A stretch of DNA of 64,000 bases from Dyadobacter fermentans DSM 18053 (GTDB lineage Bacteria; Bacteroidota; Bacteroidia; Cytophagales; Spirosomataceae), in assembly GCF_000023125.1 (NCBI RefSeq), contig NC_013037.1, forward strand, positions 1,860,001 through 1,924,000, written 5' to 3'. Each line of letters opens with the position of its first letter. The stretch's first letter is position 1. The notes beneath the pieces are model-generated. The model ran no database searches, was not told where the DNA came from, and was given only the letters and a program-made list of their open reading frames with translations. A program made the translations under genes and the position numbers. This document shows, piece after piece, positions 45,980 to 54,563 of the stretch.

Positions 45980-46003
45980 GGGAAAATGTTAGCGCATTTT
46001 CCC
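45980..46003. other. Inverted repeat between FecR and SusC genes
   Basis: GGGAAAATG (45980-45988) and CATTTTCCC (45995-46003) form a perfect 9-bp dyad with a 6-nt spacer, in the 182-nt gap between the fecR-like and susC-like genes of locus 3. A T-rich run follows on the plus strand only, opposite to the genes. It could be an antisense terminator or a leader hairpin that moderates read-through into susC. Confidence 0.4.
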
Positions 46004-46095
46004 TTTTGTTTAATGGCGCCGGTTTCAGGGTGGAAGGCAGGGTGTCCGGAACATGGCGAAAAGGGTTTATTTAAACGGTTTATTATATACGAAAA

Positions 46096-47268
46096 CTACT
46101 GTGCGACCACGATCGTATGGTCTTTCAAACTGCAATTGACGCCTGCATAGCGCAGCATCCCGACGATCTCCGACAGGTTCACATTTCTTGAAACCTGCCC
46201 CGTGAAGCGCCTCACGGGCACATCGCCCTGGTAAGTCACATCCACATCGTACCAGCGTGCAAGCTGCCGCATGACATCCCTGACGCCCGCATTTTTGAAA
46301 TAAAACAAACCATCCTTCCACGCCACAGCCTCTTCCACCGGTTTGAATGCGGTTTGAATGCGTCCGCCCGGGGTGACGGCCGCCTGCTGGCCCGGTTGCA
46401 GCCGCGCCTGCCCCGACCGGTTCCTGACCGACACCGAACCTTCTACGAGCGTCGTGCGGGATGTGCCCTCCTCGGGATAGGCCATGATATTGAAGCTCGT
46501 ACCCAGCACCTGCACCGTAGAGCCATTGAAAAGCACGGTAAACGGCCTCGCCGCGTCTTTCGTCACTTCGAAGTAGGCCTCGCCGGTGATCTCCACGGGA
46601 CGTTCCGTTGCGGGAAACACCGACGGGAACCGGATAGACGACGAAGCATTGAGCCAGACCTTGCTGCCGTCGGGCAGCTGCACCTTGTACTGGCCGCCGC
46701 GGGGTGTCGATACCTTGTTCATGCCCGCCTTGCCGGCCGACCGGTTGTGATAAACCAGCAGCCCGTCGGCTTTTTTGGTGATTTCGGTGCCGCCCTGGCG
46801 GGCTACCAGGCCGCTTCGGACCTTGTCGAGCTCGATACCCGCGCCGTCGTCCAGGGTAAGCAATGCCTTATCGCCGCCGGGGAGCACATCCTGCGGGCTG
46901 GTTTGCCCGGCAATGGGCGCGGGCTGTTCCTGCGCGCTTTTCCGCTGTTTCCACAGCCCCGCCACGACCACCAGCACGGCAGCCACCGCGGCATACCGCA
47001 CCCATAGGCGCCGCATAGCACCCCACGGCTTGCGGTGCCGGGAAGTGGTGAGGATCGAGCTGAGCATTTCACGGCTTTGCGACGCGTCGAAAAGGTTGCT
47101 TTCGCTGCCCGGTTCGAGCCAATGCTGTTTCATCGCGTCCCCGATGATGTCGTCGTGTGCGCCGGAGCGGATGTAGCGCATCAGTTCCTCTTCCTCGGCG
47201 GGCGTGGCCTCTCCCGAGTAATAGCGACTGAAAAGCGCACGGACCCGGACGTCCTTATCTTCGTTCAT
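46096..47268 (-). CDS. FecR family anti-sigma factor (locus 3)
   Basis: 390 residues. A cytoplasmic helical N-terminus (RVRALFSRYYSGEATPAEEE), a membrane span (YAAVAAVLVVVAGLW), the periplasmic FecR domain (PRGGQYKVQLPDGSKVWLNA, ITGEAYFEVTKDAARPF, VQVLGTSFNIMAY) and a C-terminal DUF4974 domain (FYFKNAGVRDVMRQLARWYD). It would hold the sigma factor encoded 72 nt upstream and release it when the SusC of locus 3 binds ligand. Longer than the locus 1 FecR, mainly from the KKADGLLVYHN insertion typical of this Bacteroidota class. Confidence 0.93.
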   Translation of the reverse strand: MNEDKDVRVRALFSRYYSGEATPAEEEELMRYIRSGAHDDIIGDAMKQHWLEPGSESNLFDASQSREMLSSILTTSRHRKPWGAMRRLWVRYAAVAAVLVVVAGLWKQRKSAQEQPAPIAGQTSPQDVLPGGDKALLTLDDGAGIELDKVRSGLVARQGGTEITKKADGLLVYHNRSAGKAGMNKVSTPRGGQYKVQLPDGSKVWLNASSSIRFPSVFPATERPVEITGEAYFEVTKDAARPFTVLFNGSTVQVLGTSFNIMAYPEEGTSRTTLVEGSVSVRNRSGQARLQPGQQAAVTPGGRIQTAFKPVEEAVAWKDGLFYFKNAGVRDVMRQLARWYDVDVTYQGDVPVRRFTGQVSRNVNLSEIVGMLRYAGVNCSLKDHTIVVAQ

Positions 47269-47340
47269 TGACCTGAAAAAACTGGTTCAATGAGAGGACA
47301 ATGGCACCGGGATAAAAGGGGCTATCGGGTTACGAAAAAT

Positions 47341-47919
47341 TTACAAAAAAATTTTAATCACCAGCAATGGGCTTATTCTCACACTTTTCCCGATGTGGGT
47401 AACAATGGACGCCGTGGCGATCTGAAGGTATTTTTTGACCGTCTCCCGCGACAGCCCCATGCGCAATGCGATCTCGCTGTATGATAGCCGCTGGTGCCGG
47501 CTAAGCATGTACACCTGCCGCTGCTGGGGAGGCAGCCGGTCGATCGCCTCGTCGATGAGCGCGTACCGGTAGTCGTCGGGCTGCTCGGGCATGATGTCGC
47601 CGGCCTCGTCCAGATCGGTGAAACGGGAACGTTCGACGGCGATTTTCTTCAATGCGTTCAGTGCGGCGTTTTTGGAAATGACGAAAAGGTAGACCGAGAA
47701 GTTTTCAATGCCGGAAAGCAGTTCGCGGTTCAGCCATATTTTCAGAAAAACGTCGTGAACGAGCTCTTCGGCAATCTGTTCGGAACGCGTAATGCGGTAA
47801 ATGTGCATCCCAAGCCACTGGTGGTAATGGTCGAACAGCCGGCTGAACGCCCTCTCATCGCCCGCGGCCACCTGCCGGAGCAGCTCTTTTTCTTCGTTCA
47901 ATGCGGACCGGTACGACAT
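47341..47919 (-). CDS. ECF RNA polymerase sigma factor (locus 3)
   Basis: 192 residues. Region 2 (FSRLFDHYHQWLGMHIYRIT, ELVHDVFLKIWLNRELLSG) and region 4 (IDRLPPQQRQVYMLSRHQRL, IALRMGLSRETVKKYLQIA) are both present. This is the form that usually precedes a FecR gene and a SusCD operon, as here. The gene is divergent from the metal-efflux operon, with a 141-nt shared promoter region. Confidence 0.93.
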   Translation of the reverse strand: MSYRSALNEEKELLRQVAAGDERAFSRLFDHYHQWLGMHIYRITRSEQIAEELVHDVFLKIWLNRELLSGIENFSVYLFVISKNAALNALKKIAVERSRFTDLDEAGDIMPEQPDDYRYALIDEAIDRLPPQQRQVYMLSRHQRLSYSEIALRMGLSRETVKKYLQIATASIVTHIGKSVRISPLLVIKIFL

Positions 47920-48048
47920 AGGAAAAGAGCGCCAAAGTGCTCAGGATAATCGGTGTAACTGTGAATACCATAAAGGCAGGCTGCATTTTATTCTACCACG
48001 ACCGCCGCCAATTTTGTTTTTGCCTACCTGTTGCACGACTTCGCCCCG

Positions 48049-48056
48049 TAACTTTG
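48049..48056 (+). promoter_or_regulatory. Candidate -7 element of the metal-efflux operon
   Basis: TAACTTTG matches the Bacteroidota -7 consensus TAnnTTTG exactly and ends 4 nt before the ATG at 48061. No TTG at the ideal 19-21 nt spacing is visible (one lies 15 nt upstream). If used, the transcript would be almost leaderless. Confidence 0.35.
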
Positions 48057-48060
48057 CCGC

Positions 48061-48381
48061 ATGAGATTTTCGCTGATCATACTGGCATTTTACATCGGGC
48101 TGCTTTCGTGCTTTCCCTGCCAGGATGCGCCTGTCCGGATGGCCGGTCAGATCAGCACGCAAGCCGGGCATGATGATGCGGGCCATGAGGATGAGCCGGG
48201 CGATTATTGCTCGCCTTTCTGCATTTGCGCCTGCTGCGCCACCGTAAATATGCCGCCGAAGATCTCCGGTTTTACAGTTCCTTCTCCAATGCCTGCGCCT
48301 TCCCGCGAGTCGTTTTTGTATAAAGCCTCCTCCGCCCAGACCAACGCGCATTTGATCTGGCAGCCTCCGCGGCACGTGTAA
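48061..48381 (+). CDS. DUF6660-like small cysteine-rich protein
   Basis: 106 residues with a hydrophobic N-terminus (LIILAFYIGLLSC), which may be a signal peptide or lipobox. The centre is rich in His, Asp and Cys: QAGHDDAGHEDEPGDY followed by CSPFCICACC. It resembles the DUF6660 proteins that occur at the head of Bacteroidota metal-efflux operons. Metal binding or sensing in the envelope is a reasonable inference, not shown. It lies 89 nt before the RND pump gene on the same strand. Confidence 0.7.
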   Translation: MRFSLIILAFYIGLLSCFPCQDAPVRMAGQISTQAGHDDAGHEDEPGDYCSPFCICACCATVNMPPKISGFTVPSPMPAPSRESFLYKASSAQTNAHLIWQPPRHV

Positions 48382-48470
48382 CCTGTTTTGTTTTTCAGTC
48401 TGGTCCTTTTTGCCGTTTGCCTAGCAGCCGGTAGCGGGCTATTTGTGCACACTTTTCATGTTACATTCAA

Positions 48471-51400
48471 ATGCTGGATAGAATCATTCTTTTTTCGATC
48501 CGCAATAAGCTGGTTGTGGGCATTTTTACGCTCACGCTTATTGTGTGGGGGCTATGGAGCGCGTCGAACCTGCCTGTCGACGCCGTGCCCGACATTACCA
48601 ATAACCAAGTACAGGTTATCACGCTCACGCCCACGCTGGCCGCTCAGGAAACCGAGCAGCTGGTCACCTATCCCATCGAGCAAAGCCTGGCCAACCTGCC
48701 GGATCTGGTGGAAATGCGGTCGATCTCCCGGTTTGGCCTGTCGGTAATCACCGTCGTTTTTGAGGACGATACGGACATTTACTTCGCCCGCCAGCTCATT
48801 ACCGAGCGGCTCAAAGAAGCGGAGCAGAACATTCCCAAAGGAATCGGGACGCCCGAGCTGGCGCCGGTGAGCACGGGTTTGGGGGAAATATTTCAATATG
48901 TGATCCACCCTAAAAAAGGCGCCGAAAACAAGTATTCGGCCATGGAACTGCGCACCATGCAGGACTGGATCGTGGCCCGGCAGCTCTACGGTACGCGGGG
49001 TGTGGCCGAGGTTAACAGTTTCGGCGGACTGCTCAAACAATACGAGGTGGCGGTAAATCCGCAGAAACTGAAAGGGATGAACGTCACCATCGCCGACATT
49101 TTTGAAGCGCTGGCCCAAAACAACGAGAATACCGGCGGCGCTTACATTGATAAAATGCCGAATGCTTACTTCATCCGCGGCATCGGGCTCGTGTCGTCGC
49201 TGGACGATATCCGCGCCATCGTGGTGAAGAATGTGAACGGCATTCCGGTGCTGATCCGCGATGTGGCCGAGGTGCGTTTAGGCCATGCCGTTCGGTATGG
49301 CTCGGTGACGTACAATGGCGAAAAGGAAGTGGTAGGCGGCATTGTGATGATGCTCAAAGGCTCCAACAGCGCGGCCGTGGTGGCGCGGGTGAAAGAGAAA
49401 ATGGAAACCATCCGGAAATCGCTGCCTGCCGACGTGGAAATAGAAGCCTTTCTGGACCGTACCGACCTGGTAAACAGAGCCATATCCACCGTCCGCACCA
49501 ACCTGATCGAAGGCGCATTGATCGTCATTTTTGTGCTGGTACTGTTCCTGGGTAACCTCCGCGCCGGGCTGATCGTGGCGTCGGCCATTCCGCTTGCAAT
49601 GCTTTTCGCGCTGGGTATGATGCACACTTTCGGCGTTTCGGCAAACCTGATGAGCCTCGGCGCGATCGATTTCGGGCTGATCGTCGACGGGGCGGTGATC
49701 ATTGTGGAAGCGGTACTCCACCATCTGGCGCTGCGCAAAACCACCGGCAGGCTTACGCAGGACGAGATGGACCAGGAGGTGTTTGAATCGGCCTCCCGCA
49801 TCCGGAACAGCGCGGCGTTTGGGGAAATTATTATCCTGATCGTCTATATTCCGATCCTTTCGCTAGTGGGTATCGAGGGTAAAATGTTCCGGCCGATGGC
49901 GCAGACGGTGTCGTTTGCCATCCTGGGCGCGCTCCTGCTGTCGCTTACCTACATTCCGATGATGGCCGCACTGGTGCTGCCGAAGACGGTTTCCGACAAA
50001 AAGACGCTTTCCGACAAAATGATGGCGCACATGCAGGCACTCTACGCCCCTGTGCTTGCGTGGGCAATCCGGTTCAGGATAGCGGTTATTGCGGTGACCA
50101 TGGTCGTTTTTGGCGTGGCGGTATTGCTTTTTGTGAGAATGGGCGGCGAATTCATCCCGCAACTCGAAGAAGGCGATTTTGCATTCCACTGCATTCTTCC
50201 GCAGGGCACATCGCTGTCGCAAAGCGTCGAAACGTCCATGCAGGCCAGCAGGATTATCCGCTCCTTCCCCGAAGTGGCGATGGTGGTGGGCAAAACGGGC
50301 AGTGCGGAAGTGCCGACGGACCCCATGCCACCCGAAGCCACGGACCTGATCATTGTCCTCAAACCCCGACGCGACTGGGCCACCTCCCAAAGCTATCCGG
50401 AACTGGCCCGGAAAATGGAAGAAAAGCTCGAAACCATTCCGGGCGTATTCTTTGAAGCTAACCAGCCTATTCAAATGCGGTTCAACGAGCTCATGACGGG
50501 CGTGCGGCAGGACGTTGCCATTAAGGTGTTCGGCGAGAATATCGATACCCTCGCCGCCATTGCACCGCGGGTGGCGCGCGTGGTGGAGTCGGTACGGGGC
50601 GCTACCAGCCCGCAAATGGAGCGCACAACCGGCCTTCCGCAAATCACCATCGAATACGACCGTGCCAAAATCGCTGCCTATGGGATGAATATCGCCGATA
50701 TTAACCGGACGGTCCGCACGGCTTTTGCCGGGGAAGCGGCGGGCGTCGTGTTTGAAAATGAACGCAAGTTCGATCTGGTCGTCCGCCTGGATAGCGCCAA
50801 CCGCTCGTCGATCGACGATGTGAGCGACTTGTTCGTAGCTATGGCCAACGGGACGCAGATCCCGCTCTCGCAGGTAGCGACGGTAGCCTTTCGCGAAGGC
50901 CCGGCGCAAATCAGCCGCGAGGATGGCAAACGCCGCATTGTGGTGGGTTTCAATGTGCGCGGCCGCGATGTGCAAAGCGTGGTGGAGGAAATCCAGGGCA
51001 AACTCGCCGCGGCAAAACTGCTGCCGACCGGCTACTATTACATTTATGGAGGAACTTTCGAAAACCTGCAAAAAGCCACGTCCCGACTGCTGATCGCCGT
51101 GCCGATTGCCCTCCTACTGATCCTCGTGCTGCTCTATTTCACATTTGGCTCTTTCGCGGAAGCATTGCTCATTTTCACCGCCATTCCGATGAGCGCCATC
51201 GGAGGAGTGTTTGCATTGCTGCTGCGCGGTATGCCGTTCAGCATTTCGGCCGGCGTGGGTTTCATCGCGCTGTCGGGAGTGGCCGTGCTGAATGGCATTG
51301 TACTCGTCAGCACGTTCAACCAGTTGAAAAAAAGCGGGTTTGACCAACTGACACCGCGCATTGTGGAGGGTACTAAAATACGGCTGCGGCCGGTGTTGAT

Positions 51401-52790
51401 GACCGCGACGGTAGCGTCGCTGGGCTTTCTGCCCATGGCCCTCTCCCACGGGGCCGGCGCCGAGGTGCAGAAACCACTCGCCACCGTGGTGATCGGCGGG
51501 CTCGTCACCGCCACTTTTCTGACGCTCGTGGTGCTTCCATTACTGTACTTATGGTTGGAAAAACGCCACGGAAATGCATTCAAAACCCTGGCTATAATCG
51601 GCTTACTGGTTGCTGCATCCGGCCAGGCCTCGGCGCAGGACAGCCCGCCCGCCGTAAGGGTGAAGATCGGGCAGCTTCTCGAAGCCAGCAATGCCAACCT
51701 CGAACTGGAAGTGAACCGGAAGGCCATCAGACGGGACGAACACCAGGTCCGCGCGGCCGGGATCATTCCCAAAACGGGCGTATTCGCTGAAAACGAGGAC
51801 CTTCGGCCCACCGATAGCCGAGGCATCCTCAAAATCGGCATTTCACAGAGCATTCCCTGGCCTGGGCTTTACAAGGCGCAGAAAAGCCGCTACAAGCACC
51901 AGCTCGAAGCCACAAAGGCGAGCGGCACGCTCATCGCAACGAACATCAGACGAGATGTACGATTGGTATATTACCAGCTCTGGTATTTGCAGGACAAAGG
52001 CCGCCTCCTCCGAAGCCTGGACAGCATCTACATAACCCTCAACCAGACAACCGCGCTCAGGGTACGCACCGGCGACACGCCCGGCCTGGACAGCATCGCA
52101 TCCACCGCCCGTTCGCGCGAGCTGAGGGCGCTTATTTCCCAAAATGCGAACGAAATGCAGATCCAGCAGCGGCTGCTGATGCAGCTGCTGAATGCAGAAG
52201 GCCGATATCTCCCGCCGGACAGCGCATTGGAAAAACTGCCGCTGCCCGACAGCATCCTGCACCATCCCCACCCGGCTGTGGAGGTCCAGCAACGGAACGT
52301 CGACATTGCCCGCGCGGGCATAGCCGTGGCCCGCAACGAAAACCGCCCCGACTTCTCGGGAAGGTTCTTCTCGCAGCGCCTGTACGGGCTCAGCGACCCA
52401 TTCACGGGCTTTTCCGTAACTGCCGCGTTCCCGATCCTCGGCTCTGGCTCGTACCGAAGCCGCGTAAAGGCAGCCACCGCGGATGCCGACCTGCAACAGA
52501 GCCAGCTTGCGTACAGTGAGCAGGTGTACCAGACCGGCCAGGCGCAGGCGCGGCAGGAGGTCGGGAAAAACAGCGCGCTACTGGCATACTATGAAAGTAC
52601 CGGGCTCGCGCAGGCTTCCGAGATCATCCGGTCGGCTACGCTCGCTTACGGGCAGGGCGAGATCAGTTTTGCGGAGCTTTCACAGTTTCTGGCGCAGGCA
52701 GTCGACATCCGGCGCAACCACCTCGAAAGTTTGCACGCGTACAACCAGTCCGTGATCCAGTTGTATTATTTCATCAATCCAACCCAATGA
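48471..52790 (+). CDS. CzcA/CusA heavy-metal RND pump fused to a TolC-like outer-membrane channel
   Basis: 1439 residues, well above the roughly 1040 of a normal pump. Residues about 1-1030 are a complete HME-RND transporter with twelve membrane segments, including the proton-relay motif AIDFGLIVDGAVIIVE. The porter-domain stretch FHCILPQG and TDPMPPEATD is closer to CzcA (Zn/Co/Cd) than to copper CusA, which has YMPSTLPG there. At about 1034 a signal-peptide-like segment (LAIIGLLVAASGQASAQ) begins the second half, a TolC-type outer-membrane efflux protein (coiled-coil, for example ELRALISQNANEMQIQQ). Such fusions are known in Bacteroidota. It overlaps the adaptor gene by 4 nt. Confidence 0.93.
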   Translation: MLDRIILFSIRNKLVVGIFTLTLIVWGLWSASNLPVDAVPDITNNQVQVITLTPTLAAQETEQLVTYPIEQSLANLPDLVEMRSISRFGLSVITVVFEDDTDIYFARQLITERLKEAEQNIPKGIGTPELAPVSTGLGEIFQYVIHPKKGAENKYSAMELRTMQDWIVARQLYGTRGVAEVNSFGGLLKQYEVAVNPQKLKGMNVTIADIFEALAQNNENTGGAYIDKMPNAYFIRGIGLVSSLDDIRAIVVKNVNGIPVLIRDVAEVRLGHAVRYGSVTYNGEKEVVGGIVMMLKGSNSAAVVARVKEKMETIRKSLPADVEIEAFLDRTDLVNRAISTVRTNLIEGALIVIFVLVLFLGNLRAGLIVASAIPLAMLFALGMMHTFGVSANLMSLGAIDFGLIVDGAVIIVEAVLHHLALRKTTGRLTQDEMDQEVFESASRIRNSAAFGEIIILIVYIPILSLVGIEGKMFRPMAQTVSFAILGALLLSLTYIPMMAALVLPKTVSDKKTLSDKMMAHMQALYAPVLAWAIRFRIAVIAVTMVVFGVAVLLFVRMGGEFIPQLEEGDFAFHCILPQGTSLSQSVETSMQASRIIRSFPEVAMVVGKTGSAEVPTDPMPPEATDLIIVLKPRRDWATSQSYPELARKMEEKLETIPGVFFEANQPIQMRFNELMTGVRQDVAIKVFGENIDTLAAIAPRVARVVESVRGATSPQMERTTGLPQITIEYDRAKIAAYGMNIADINRTVRTAFAGEAAGVVFENERKFDLVVRLDSANRSSIDDVSDLFVAMANGTQIPLSQVATVAFREGPAQISREDGKRRIVVGFNVRGRDVQSVVEEIQGKLAAAKLLPTGYYYIYGGTFENLQKATSRLLIAVPIALLLILVLLYFTFGSFAEALLIFTAIPMSAIGGVFALLLRGMPFSISAGVGFIALSGVAVLNGIVLVSTFNQLKKSGFDQLTPRIVEGTKIRLRPVLMTATVASLGFLPMALSHGAGAEVQKPLATVVIGGLVTATFLTLVVLPLLYLWLEKRHGNAFKTLAIIGLLVAASGQASAQDSPPAVRVKIGQLLEASNANLELEVNRKAIRRDEHQVRAAGIIPKTGVFAENEDLRPTDSRGILKIGISQSIPWPGLYKAQKSRYKHQLEATKASGTLIATNIRRDVRLVYYQLWYLQDKGRLLRSLDSIYITLNQTTALRVRTGDTPGLDSIASTARSRELRALISQNANEMQIQQRLLMQLLNAEGRYLPPDSALEKLPLPDSILHHPHPAVEVQQRNVDIARAGIAVARNENRPDFSGRFFSQRLYGLSDPFTGFSVTAAFPILGSGSYRSRVKAATADADLQQSQLAYSEQVYQTGQAQARQEVGKNSALLAYYESTGLAQASEIIRSATLAYGQGEISFAELSQFLAQAVDIRRNHLESLHAYNQSVIQLYYFINPTQ

Positions 52791-54034
52791 AAAAGCTATT
52801 AACCATAACAGGCATGCTGACGTTGCTTTGTGCGCTGGCTGCCTGCCAAAACGAGAAGAATGCAAGCCACGAAGAGGCCCCGCACACGGAACAGCATTCG
52901 GACAAAAACTCAGCCGAAGGGCGCGAAAATACCGCCCGGCTGACCTCGGCCCAGATCAAGAGCATCGGACTGGAACTTGGTGCGATTGAGGAAAAGGAGC
53001 TCACCGCGGCGCTTAAAGCGAACGGCACCTTGAAGGTGCCCAACCAGAACCGCGCGACGGTGAATACGCTGTACAGCGGGGTGATCCGGACGCTGCACGT
53101 GCAGCCGGGCGACAATGTCAGGAAGGGCCAGGTCATTGCTACCATCGCCAATCCCGAATTTATGCGCTCGCAAGAAGAATATGTGGCTGTTAACGAACGT
53201 ATTGAACTGGCCGAACTCGAATTTAACCGTCAGAAAGAATTGTCGGCGGGTAATGCGGGCGCATTGAAAAATTTCCAGGCGGCGAGTACGGAGTTGAAAA
53301 CGCTCCAAACGCGCCGGAATATGCTCCACCGCCAGATCAGCCTGATGGGCATCGACCCGGAACAGCTCGGCGACGGAAAACTGATCGCCACGCTTTCCGT
53401 CAAAAGCCCGATCGCGGGCGTGGTGAGCGACGTTGACGTGCAAATCGGCAGCTATGTGGACCTTACCTCTCCCATTGCCGAGATCGTCGACAACAGCCAG
53501 CTTCACCTCGATCTGTTTGTATATGAAAAAGATCTGCCTAAACTCCGCGACGAGCAGATCATCCATTTTACACTCACTAATGCGCCTGGAAAAGAATACG
53601 ACGCGCGGATTTTCTCGCTTGGCTCTTCGTTTGAAGGCGAAAGCAAGGCGGTTCCCGTGCATGCGAAAGTAATGGGCAACAAAACGGGCCTGATCGACGG
53701 CATGAATATTACGGCCGCCGTGAGCCTTGAAAAGGCCAAGGTCCCCGCCGTACCCACCGAGGCGATCGTGAGCTACCAGGGCCGCGACTACGTTTTTATC
53801 GCATCGGACGCGCCTCAGCACGACGACGAGCATGATCATGCCGCCGCTGATGCCGACAGCGTGGAACCGGGCGTCACCTTCGAACTGATCCCCGTCGCCA
53901 GGGGCACCACCGATGTGGGTTATACCGAAATCACCCTGTTGAAGTCTATTCCCGCCAATGCCAGAGTGGTGGTGAAGGGTGCCTTTTTTGTGCTTGCCAA
54001 AATGAGTAGTCCGGGAGGCGAGCATGCGCATTGA
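52787..54034 (+). CDS. RND efflux periplasmic adaptor lipoprotein (CusB/CzcB-like)
   Basis: 415 residues. A lipobox (LLCALAAC, Cys20) is followed by a His/Glu-rich linker (SHEEAPHTEQHSDKN). The membrane-fusion architecture is visible: a lipoyl-like half (LHVQPGDNVRKGQVIATIAN), an alpha-hairpin (ERIELAELEFNRQKELSAGN), the second lipoyl half (VKSPIAGVVSDVDVQIGSYV) and beta-barrel. A further His/Asp cluster (QHDDEHDHAAADAD) and the end GGEHAH suggest binding of a soft or borderline metal such as zinc. The ATGA overlap with the pump gene indicates translational coupling. Confidence 0.93.
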   Translation: MKKLLTITGMLTLLCALAACQNEKNASHEEAPHTEQHSDKNSAEGRENTARLTSAQIKSIGLELGAIEEKELTAALKANGTLKVPNQNRATVNTLYSGVIRTLHVQPGDNVRKGQVIATIANPEFMRSQEEYVAVNERIELAELEFNRQKELSAGNAGALKNFQAASTELKTLQTRRNMLHRQISLMGIDPEQLGDGKLIATLSVKSPIAGVVSDVDVQIGSYVDLTSPIAEIVDNSQLHLDLFVYEKDLPKLRDEQIIHFTLTNAPGKEYDARIFSLGSSFEGESKAVPVHAKVMGNKTGLIDGMNITAAVSLEKAKVPAVPTEAIVSYQGRDYVFIASDAPQHDDEHDHAAADADSVEPGVTFELIPVARGTTDVGYTEITLLKSIPANARVVVKGAFFVLAKMSSPGGEHAH

Positions 54035-54121
54035 TGGGATGAGCTAAATTTCAGGCACCGGTTCTGGAACGCTTTTTTAGAACCGGGGGCCTAAATTTCT
54101 GTTCACATCAATCAATTTATC

Positions 54122-54361
54122 ATGGATTTAACCAAAAACAAAAGCCACGAGGAAGGTGGCCTTGCAACGGCGATCGAAGAACAAACCGCCAAATTACCAT
54201 CGGATGTGTTCCTTTGGACCTCCATTGCTTCCATGGGCGTGTCGCTCGCATTCAAACTGTCGGGCCACAAGCACACCGCACTGTTCATAGGCCAATGGGC
54301 CGCTCCATTCCTGCTACTGGGCATTTATAACAAGATCGTGAAAACGCAAGGACACGATTAG
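54122..54361 (+). CDS. Small two-span membrane protein of unknown function
   Basis: 79 residues. A polar N-terminus (MDLTKNKSHEEGG) is followed by two likely membrane helices (VFLWTSIASMGVSLAFKLSG; ALFIGQWAAPFLLLGIYNKI). Similar short proteins are common in Bacteroidota and have no known function. It lies 87 nt after the adaptor gene and is followed by a hairpin terminator, so it may be a short independent transcript. No metal-binding motif links it to the efflux operon. Confidence 0.72.
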   Translation: MDLTKNKSHEEGGLATAIEEQTAKLPSDVFLWTSIASMGVSLAFKLSGHKHTALFIGQWAAPFLLLGIYNKIVKTQGHD

Positions 54362-54373
54362 CATCTCCAAATT

Positions 54374-54418
54374 ATGCCGGCAACGGGCCAAGGCTAGCCC
54401 GGAACCCGTTGCCGGCAT
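54374..54418 (+). terminator. Stem-loop terminator
   Basis: ATGCCGGCAACGGG (54374-54387) and CCCGTTGCCGGCAT (54405-54418) form a perfect 14-bp stem with a 17-nt loop, 13 nt after the small membrane protein's stop. The following sequence (GTTATTCC) has only a weak T tract, so it may act as a rho-independent terminator or an mRNA-stabilising hairpin. Confidence 0.7.
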
Positions 54419-54563
54419 GTTATTCCGCGGTTAGACCCTGAAAATAGTGCCCCTAACCTCGTTGGAACGGTTTTTTGCGGGTCAGCGGCTGCATTTTGGT
54501 TTAAATGCCTTTTCGCCGGACGACGCGGAAAGACTATCACAGGCAAAATTCATCCAACGAACT

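Noticed and set aside
49863..51071. 402-codon minus-strand open frame inside the RND pump gene
   Set aside because: Antisense shadow; the composition is His- and Arg-rich without hydrophobic patterning.
54447..54563. N-terminal extension of the YihY protein from a GTG
   Set aside because: The extra 39 residues have no family feature, and the ATG at 54564 is directly before the conserved membrane core.
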